From assembly GCA_026990615.1 (NCBI GenBank), contig JALXDB010000221.1, positions 1-20,166 on the forward strand: DNA of 20,166 bases, in the 5' to 3' direction. The notes beneath the pieces were generated by a model. The model saw nothing but the letters and a program-made list of their open reading frames with translations. It did not search any database and was not told the DNA's origin. Below, one piece after another: positions 15,477-20,166 of the stretch (position 1 is the first letter of the stretch; every line of letters begins with the position of its first letter). This DNA is from Spirochaetota bacterium. Lineage in GTDB: Bacteria > Spirochaetota > B62-G9. Both the position numbers and the translations under genes were made by a program.

Positions 15477-16811
15477 ATGTCCGATAATGCAATTGAGAAT
15501 GTATTAAAACTTGTCAGGGACAAGAATGTACAGTTTATCAGATTGTGGTTTACAGATGTTCTTGGATTTTTAAAGAGTTTTGCAATTACACCTGCAGAAC
15601 TTGAAGGAGCTCTTACGGACGGAATGGGGTTTGACGGTTCGTCAGTTGAGGGCTATGCAAGAATAGAAGAAAGTGATATGATGGCCAAGCCCGACCCCAC
15701 AACATTTGCCATTCTACCATTCAGTAAAGATGGTGATCCAGTAGTCGCAAGGATGTTCTGTGATATTTTAGAACCTGATGGAACGCCATATGCCGGTGAC
15801 CCGAGATACGCACTGAAAAGAATGATCAAAAAGGCAAAAGATATGGGGTACACGTATTATGTAGGCCCCGAGCTCGAATACTTCTACTTCAAGGACAACA
15901 GCATAAATACCGTTACTCTGGACGCTGGAGGTTATTTTGATCTCACACCTCTTGATGTTGCCAGCAACCTCAGAAACCGCACAATTATGGCCCTTGAAAA
16001 GATGGGGATAAAGGTTGAGTTCAGCCATCATGAGGTAGCACCCTCCCAGCATGAGATCGATCTCCACTATGAAGAAGCCCTGAAGATGGCTGACAATGCA
16101 ATGACCTACAGGCTTACTGTCAAAGAGATTGCCATTCAGAATGGAGTTTATGCTTCATTTATGCCCAAACCCCTATTTGGACAGAATGGAAGTGGTATGC
16201 ACACACATCAATCCCTTTTTAAGGGAAATGAAAATGCCTTCTTTGATAGCAACGATAAGTACTTTCTTTCAGACACCGCCAAGCACTACATAGCAGGACT
16301 CTTAAAATATTCAAAAGAGATTACGCTTGTTGTCGCCCAGTGGGTAAATTCATACAAACGCCTTGTTCCTGGTTATGAAGCCCCCGTGTATATATCCTGG
16401 GCTAGAAGAAACAGATCGGCTCTGGTTAGAGTACCCATGTATAAACCCGGAAAGGAAAAGGCAACAAGAGCAGAGTACAGAGCTCCTGATCCTGCATGCA
16501 ATCCTTATCTGGCGTTTGCAGTAATGCTTGCCGCCGGTTTAAAGGGAATAGAGAATAAGTGCGAACTTCCGGAACCTGTAGAAGAGGATATTTTCCATAT
16601 GAGTGAAGAGGAGAGAAAAGAAAGAGGTATAGAATCACTGCCCGGAAGTCTTGGTGAAGCTATTTCATACACAGAAAAGAGTGAGCTCGTCCGCGAAGCG
16701 CTGGGTGACCATATCTTTAATAAACTACTTGCCAACAAAAAGATCGAATGGGACAACTACAGGATTCATGTAAGCAAGTATGAATTGGAGCGTTATCTAC
16801 CGATTTTATAA
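15477..16811 (+). CDS. glnA: Glutamine synthetase type I (alpha-like)
   Basis: The 444-residue enzyme makes glutamine from glutamate, ammonia and ATP; GSI forms dodecamers in the cytoplasm. Visible motifs are 'GFDGSSVEGYARIEESDM' (51-68), metal ligands in 'GPELEYF' (130-136), 'NGSGMHTH' (237-244), the flap Glu in 'LVPGYEAP' and 'EYRAPDPACNPYLA' (333-346). The length and the lack of the NLYDLPP-type adenylylation segment place it in the GSI-alpha group. R62 corresponds, from memory, to the feedback-inhibition Arg of the Bacillus enzyme. Control is thus expected by feedback and by transcription rather than adenylylation. AGGGGG lies 6 nt before the ATG. A consensus sigma-54 promoter and a neighbouring NifA-like activator indicate nitrogen-regulated expression. 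Confidence 0.98.
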   Translation: MSDNAIENVLKLVRDKNVQFIRLWFTDVLGFLKSFAITPAELEGALTDGMGFDGSSVEGYARIEESDMMAKPDPTTFAILPFSKDGDPVVARMFCDILEPDGTPYAGDPRYALKRMIKKAKDMGYTYYVGPELEYFYFKDNSINTVTLDAGGYFDLTPLDVASNLRNRTIMALEKMGIKVEFSHHEVAPSQHEIDLHYEEALKMADNAMTYRLTVKEIAIQNGVYASFMPKPLFGQNGSGMHTHQSLFKGNENAFFDSNDKYFLSDTAKHYIAGLLKYSKEITLVVAQWVNSYKRLVPGYEAPVYISWARRNRSALVRVPMYKPGKEKATRAEYRAPDPACNPYLAFAVMLAAGLKGIENKCELPEPVEEDIFHMSEEERKERGIESLPGSLGEAISYTEKSELVREALGDHIFNKLLANKKIEWDNYRIHVSKYELERYLPIL

Positions 16812-16835
16812 ACAGACGGCAATAAATGGACAATA

Positions 16836-16873
16836 AATACCCCTCATTCAGAAAACTCCGGGTGAGGGGTATT
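16836..16873. terminator. Shared hairpin terminator between convergent genes
   Basis: Arms AATACCCCTCA (16836-16846) and TGAGGGGTATT (16863-16873) pair over 11 bp around a 16-nt loop. It lies 25 nt after the glnA stop. It also contains the last codons and the stop of the convergent cyclase-like gene. Both sides are AT-rich beyond the stem (ATTATCGTTATT on plus; TTATTGTCCATTTATT on minus), so it can serve both transcripts. Confidence 0.75.
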
Positions 16874-17881
16874 ATCGTTATTAAAGTATTGATATCTAAA
16901 CGAATATATATCCTCTCCCTCGAAGGCTCCTATTTCCGAAAAAGCCCTTTTCAATTTATCAGGTAGCATCTCTATAACCTTCCCTGTGATACAAAACGGC
17001 CTGCTGCAGGAAAAATCAGCTCCTATATGGAATATCTTGTTGATGTCATCAGATATTAAAGTCCCGGTTCTACCCCTTTCTCTGTAAATAGTCTTTCCGA
17101 TATGAAGCACAACATGATAGTTTACAATACATGAGTTTTCCAGGGTAAAACCAAAAATATGTTTATTCATTACCAGTCTGAGTGTGCTTGTAAGCACCTT
17201 TCTGTTTTCATTACCAAATGGAAAAAGGACAATTCCTCCATGCTCGTTCCACATCCATAGTCTGCCATTGGCATCGGCAACAATCAACTCGACAAATTTT
17301 CTGAAATTACCCAATATCTCTCTTCGGTAATCTATACTGTAAGATTCAATAATATGCTGAATGTTATCAATCTGAATGTACAACATTATAAAGGTATACT
17401 CCCCACCTTCCTCAATATCTTCCCAGCTAATAAATCTATCTCTATCATCTTTCTCACTTTCAACAGGTAAATCAACCAACACTGATTTTTCAAAGTTGAT
17501 CATTCTATTTCTAAATTTGATTGCCGATTCAAGCCTATCTACCGTTAACCCACCCTTATCGATCAGGTCATGGTTGATGTAATCAAAAAAACCACCAAAA
17601 ATTAAGGAAGTGGGATCAGTTATAGTATTGTTTAGATCTATTACTCCATATTTCCATCTGTTTTCCCCTGTATTTCCGTTTTTTCTGATATTTTCCAACT
17701 CCGCTTCCCCAATACAATCGATATCCAGATATAGAGGTGTATCTTTCTCATAACCAGTGCCTTTAAAATCTTCAAAATCATAAAAAGAGAGCTCGAATTT
17801 TTCATCTATTTCAGAGTTTTTCATAAAATCTATAATATAACTATTTACTGTAATAAATATTAACCTTGGTTTTGATTCCAT
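16844..17881 (-). CDS. Pseudo-receiver plus degenerate class III cyclase-like protein
   Basis: The 345-residue protein has two parts. Residues 1-130 look like a receiver-type alpha/beta domain ('PRLIFITVNSYI', 'PLYLDIDC', 'YGVIDLNN', 'GFFDYINHDLIDKGGL') without the usual acidic pair. Residues 155-330 align with the class III nucleotidyl cyclase domain of the upstream gene. The first metal Asp is kept (D172, 'IQIDN'), but the second is replaced by His (H214 in 'WMWNEHGG', where the partner has 'WEGDGG'). N281 occupies the place of the transition-state Asn and H285 that of the Arg. On its own it should not bind two metals. It overlaps the upstream cyclase-like gene by 22 nt, so the two are coupled and probably form a heterodimer. 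The last codons lie in the terminator hairpin. Confidence 0.75.
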   Translation of the reverse strand: MESKPRLIFITVNSYIIDFMKNSEIDEKFELSFYDFEDFKGTGYEKDTPLYLDIDCIGEAELENIRKNGNTGENRWKYGVIDLNNTITDPTSLIFGGFFDYINHDLIDKGGLTVDRLESAIKFRNRMINFEKSVLVDLPVESEKDDRDRFISWEDIEEGGEYTFIMLYIQIDNIQHIIESYSIDYRREILGNFRKFVELIVADANGRLWMWNEHGGIVLFPFGNENRKVLTSTLRLVMNKHIFGFTLENSCIVNYHVVLHIGKTIYRERGRTGTLISDDINKIFHIGADFSCSRPFCITGKVIEMLPDKLKRAFSEIGAFEGEDIYSFRYQYFNNDNTPHPEFSE

Positions 17882-18792
17882 CTTAATCTATACCTGTGAA
17901 GTGTTCCAAATTTTTCACTCTTAAACGGTTCAAGGAGGTCTACAATTTTCTGGTTTAACATCCTATAAATAGTCGGGCTAAAGGTAATTGTATTCGGTTC
18001 GGTAAAATGCTCCTCAAGCTCGCTTACCCTCTCGATTACATCGCCTTTAATTCTCTCTCTGTCAAATGTAAATATCCAGGGACCATTATGAACGGCGATT
18101 CTAACTTTTATATCATTTTCTAGCGGAACATTTATAAGGTTGTATATATAAACATCGTGCAGAATCTCAATTGCACTTATGGCACTTCTGTTTTCTTTAT
18201 CGGAAAAGTAAAAGGCAATTAGACCGCCATCACCTTCCCATAACCATATTCTTCCGTTTCTTTTTTCACAGGTTTTACCAACAATTGATCTTACATCACT
18301 GTATATCTTCTCGTATTCTTCTCTTTTTAACTCTCTGGCCAGTTTTGAGCTTCCAACCATATCAAATCTTAAAAAAGAAAATATATACTCTTCGCCTGGC
18401 TTTAGAACTCCCCAGTTCATAGTCTTTCTTATTGCTGGATTTTCAATGAAGGTATTATCCTCGACACTGTAAATAAACCCTGCATTTTCTATCTCACGAA
18501 TTATCTCTCTCAGGTACGGAATTCTATACTTTCTTCCCATTAATCCTGTTTTTCTGATATTGATAAGCATTTTAACAAAATCTAGAAACAGGCCGGATTT
18601 TCTCATATCCATTACTATCTGTCTTGCAGCATCTCTATTGGGTATGGCAATAATCCGGGGGTAGCCCGATCTTGAATATATATCATAGTTGTGGATTAAC
18701 CTTCTGGCAAGATGGACCATCGTCCTGACGTCCATGGATTCTGCGAGAGATCTTTCCACCAGATGCAATGCCCAGCCGCTAACCTGAACCAA
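17860..18792 (-). CDS. Class III nucleotidyl cyclase-like protein
   Basis: A 310-residue protein. The N-terminal half (1-125) is helical with a winged-helix-like end ('LREIIREIENAGFIYSVEDN') of unknown role. The second half (about 133-303) is a class III cyclase homology domain. It has metal Asp D144 ('RFDMVGSSK'), the beta-hairpin with the second Asp D188 ('IWLWEGDGGLIAF'), 'VRIAVHNGP' and 'KGDVIERVSELEE'. Both metal aspartates are present, but the Asn and Arg that stabilise the transition state are both Glu here (E254, E258), and the base-recognition Lys/Asp positions are L184 and R247. The product, cAMP, cGMP or another nucleotide, cannot be predicted. The start is a TTG with GAGGAG 8 nt upstream. 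It follows phosphofructokinase by 51 nt without a terminator and overlaps its degenerate partner. Confidence 0.85.
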   Translation of the reverse strand: MVQVSGWALHLVERSLAESMDVRTMVHLARRLIHNYDIYSRSGYPRIIAIPNRDAARQIVMDMRKSGLFLDFVKMLINIRKTGLMGRKYRIPYLREIIREIENAGFIYSVEDNTFIENPAIRKTMNWGVLKPGEEYIFSFLRFDMVGSSKLARELKREEYEKIYSDVRSIVGKTCEKRNGRIWLWEGDGGLIAFYFSDKENRSAISAIEILHDVYIYNLINVPLENDIKVRIAVHNGPWIFTFDRERIKGDVIERVSELEEHFTEPNTITFSPTIYRMLNQKIVDLLEPFKSEKFGTLHRYRLRWNQNQG

Positions 18793-18800
18793 AAACAGCT

Positions 18801-18806
18801 CTCCTC
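18801..18806 (-). promoter_or_regulatory. Ribosome binding site supporting a TTG start
   Basis: GAGGAG on the minus strand lies 8 nt before the TTG at 18790-18792. No ATG or GTG is closer, so the cyclase-like gene most likely starts with TTG. Confidence 0.65.
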
Positions 18807-18843
18807 AAACTACATTTCAATTGATATATAGAAGGCAAAATAA

Positions 18844-20166
18844 TTAATCATTAACCATTTTTATTGGCTGTCCCGTGGCTTCGAGAACAGACAACCATAG
18901 AGGATCCTCTGGAGAGAGGTACTTCCTCTTTGATATTGCCAGTTTAATAGGAACATGGGTAAACTCTCCACTCCAAAGCCCAACTATCATACCGGTTTTA
19001 CCTGCCATTGCCGCATGTACTGCATTCTGGGCAAGCTGCATGCAATATATTGAATCATGGGCATTTGCAGGGACAGCTCTAACAATGTAACTGGGGTCTA
19101 TATATTTGATATTTACATACATATCAGTATTTTCTTTAAAATATTTTTTAATTTCAGTTTTTAAGAAAATTCCGATATCACCCAGTACAGGATTTCCAGA
19201 ATCATCCTTTCTGTCAAAATCCGGACTGACATACTGCTGTCCGGCTCCTTCTGCAACAATAATTACCACATGCCCCCTCTCCCTTAGCCTCTTTTCAATT
19301 GCTGCAAAAAGGCCGTTTGGACCTTCTAAATCAAAAGGAACTTCTGGGATTAATACAAAGTTTACCTCGCTCATTGCAAGAGCTGCATATGCAGCAATAA
19401 AGCCGGACATTCTTCCCATCACCTTTACCAGGCCTATTCCGTAAGGGGCTCCTTCCGCTTCTACATGGGCACATCTGATTGCATCAGCAGCGACTGCGAA
19501 GGCTGTTTCAAGACCAAAAGTTTTTTCAACATACGAGATGTCGTTGTCTATAGTTTTTGGTATCCCTACAACTGATATTTTAAGCCCCCTCTTTTTTATC
19601 TCTTTATATATCTCATATGCCCCTCGTAACGTTCCGTCACCGCCGATGGTAAAAAGAATGGAGATATTCATTTTATCAAGACAGTCAACTATCTCACCTA
19701 CATCCTGGTGTCCCCTTGACGACTTTAAAAAGCTACCACCCTTCTCATGGATATATTCAACTATTTTCGGCGACAACTCTATAGGTTCGTATCCATACTT
19801 TGCAATAAATCCGCGGTATCCGTATTGAAAGCCCAAAATTCTCTTAACCCCGTAGCTGTAGTAAAGCGTCATTACCAGTGATCTTATAACGTTGTTTATG
19901 CCCGGGCATAATCCTCCGCATGTTACAATACCGACTTTTATCTTGGAAGGGTCAAAGTATATCTTTTGCCTTGGACCTGCTTTCTCAAAAGATAGGAGAG
20001 GCTGATTATTTTCTAGCCTTTCGAGAACAAAGTTTGTATCAGTGTAGAGTAAAACAGAATCGTTATCATCAACAAAGTTCGCTATATTGTCACCATATAT
20101 GGTTGACAGTTTTAATGGTGATTGGATATTAGCATCACCAAGCGAATCGATTTGTAGCTCTTCAGG
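18844..20166 (-). CDS. 6-phosphofructokinase, group II / clade X-like, 5' partial
   Basis: The frame is open without a stop to the right edge, giving 440 visible residues; the start is outside. The first internal ATG (19872) cannot be the start, because the substrate-binding '[13 protein letters not shown]' lies upstream of it (about residues 79-91). Further motifs are 'GGDGT' (175-179), 'PKTIDND' (203-209) with catalytic base D207, 'MGR' (250-252) and 'VAEGAGQQ' (304-311). The N-terminal extension of about 80 residues fits the long PFKs of plants, trypanosomes and spirochaetes. Gly in GGDG is the mark of ATP-dependent enzymes, while Lys in PKTIDND is usual in pyrophosphate-dependent ones. 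This mix is known for the ATP-using clade X, so ATP is the likelier phosphoryl donor. It heads or precedes the two cyclase-like genes. Confidence 0.95.
   Translation of the reverse strand, partial: PEELQIDSLGDANIQSPLKLSTIYGDNIANFVDDNDSVLLYTDTNFVLERLENNQPLLSFEKAGPRQKIYFDPSKIKVGIVTCGGLCPGINNVIRSLVMTLYYSYGVKRILGFQYGYRGFIAKYGYEPIELSPKIVEYIHEKGGSFLKSSRGHQDVGEIVDCLDKMNISILFTIGGDGTLRGAYEIYKEIKKRGLKISVVGIPKTIDNDISYVEKTFGLETAFAVAADAIRCAHVEAEGAPYGIGLVKVMGRMSGFIAAYAALAMSEVNFVLIPEVPFDLEGPNGLFAAIEKRLRERGHVVIIVAEGAGQQYVSPDFDRKDDSGNPVLGDIGIFLKTEIKKYFKENTDMYVNIKYIDPSYIVRAVPANAHDSIYCMQLAQNAVHAAMAGKTGMIVGLWSGEFTHVPIKLAISKRKYLSPEDPLWLSVLEATGQPIKMVND

Noticed and set aside
17860..18792. Pycsar-type (pyrimidine cyclase) antiphage system
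   Set aside because: No adjacent effector (TIR, transmembrane or other nucleotide-binding effector) is present; neighbours are a glycolytic enzyme and a degenerate cyclase partner.

Overview
The window is AT-rich and densely coding, and it reads as a chromosomal segment of an anaerobic, diderm-type bacterium. I see no transposases, integrases, CRISPR arrays, tRNA or rRNA genes. A spirochaete or close relative is my best guess. The reasons are the group-II (clade X-like) phosphofructokinase, a pair of LysM/M23 membrane endopeptidases, large TPR proteins, and cyclase-like and unknown proteins that remind me of spirochaete families. This is from memory and no marker gene proves it.

Layout, left to right. 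(1) 1-2951, + strand: two TPR proteins (the first cut by the window edge, the second membrane-anchored with 13 consecutive TPRs), a perfect 10+1+10 bp palindrome, then an acylphosphatase. (2) 3038-6525, - strand: a five-gene operon read fur, nifX-like, MinD/ferredoxin ATPase, MinD/ferredoxin ATPase, Mrp/NBP35 ATPase. A near-consensus Fur box lies just upstream of fur. The gene set resembles the 'orange protein' (ORP) MinD/Mrp/NifX clusters of sulfate reducers, but headed by an iron-type regulator. (3) 6526-7025: a 500-bp AT-rich gap with the Fur box, a second Fur-like half-matched site and a hairpin, and no convincing gene. (4) 7026-10886, - strand: two tandem LysM-M23 peptidases and pyruvate kinase. 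(5) 10959-16811, + strand: a large unknown protein, a threonine-aldolase-like PLP enzyme overlapping (ATGA) a NifA-like sigma-54 activator, then glnA. Between the activator and glnA lie an inverted repeat suited to be an enhancer, a perfect-consensus IHF-type site and a textbook -24/-12 promoter. (6) 16844-20166, - strand: a 6-phosphofructokinase running off the right edge, followed by two class III cyclase-like proteins whose active-site residues are complementary.

The most interesting points are: (a) the two adjacent cyclase homologues, one keeping both metal aspartates but lacking the Asn/Arg pair, the other lacking one aspartate but keeping Asn, as expected of an obligate heterodimer; (b) the complete sigma-54 control module linking a NifA-like activator to glutamine synthetase; (c) the Fur-headed ORP-like metal-sulfur assembly cluster. 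The phosphofructokinase reading frame stays open to the right edge, and the motif GGLCPGIN lies upstream of its first internal ATG, so the gene must begin outside the window.
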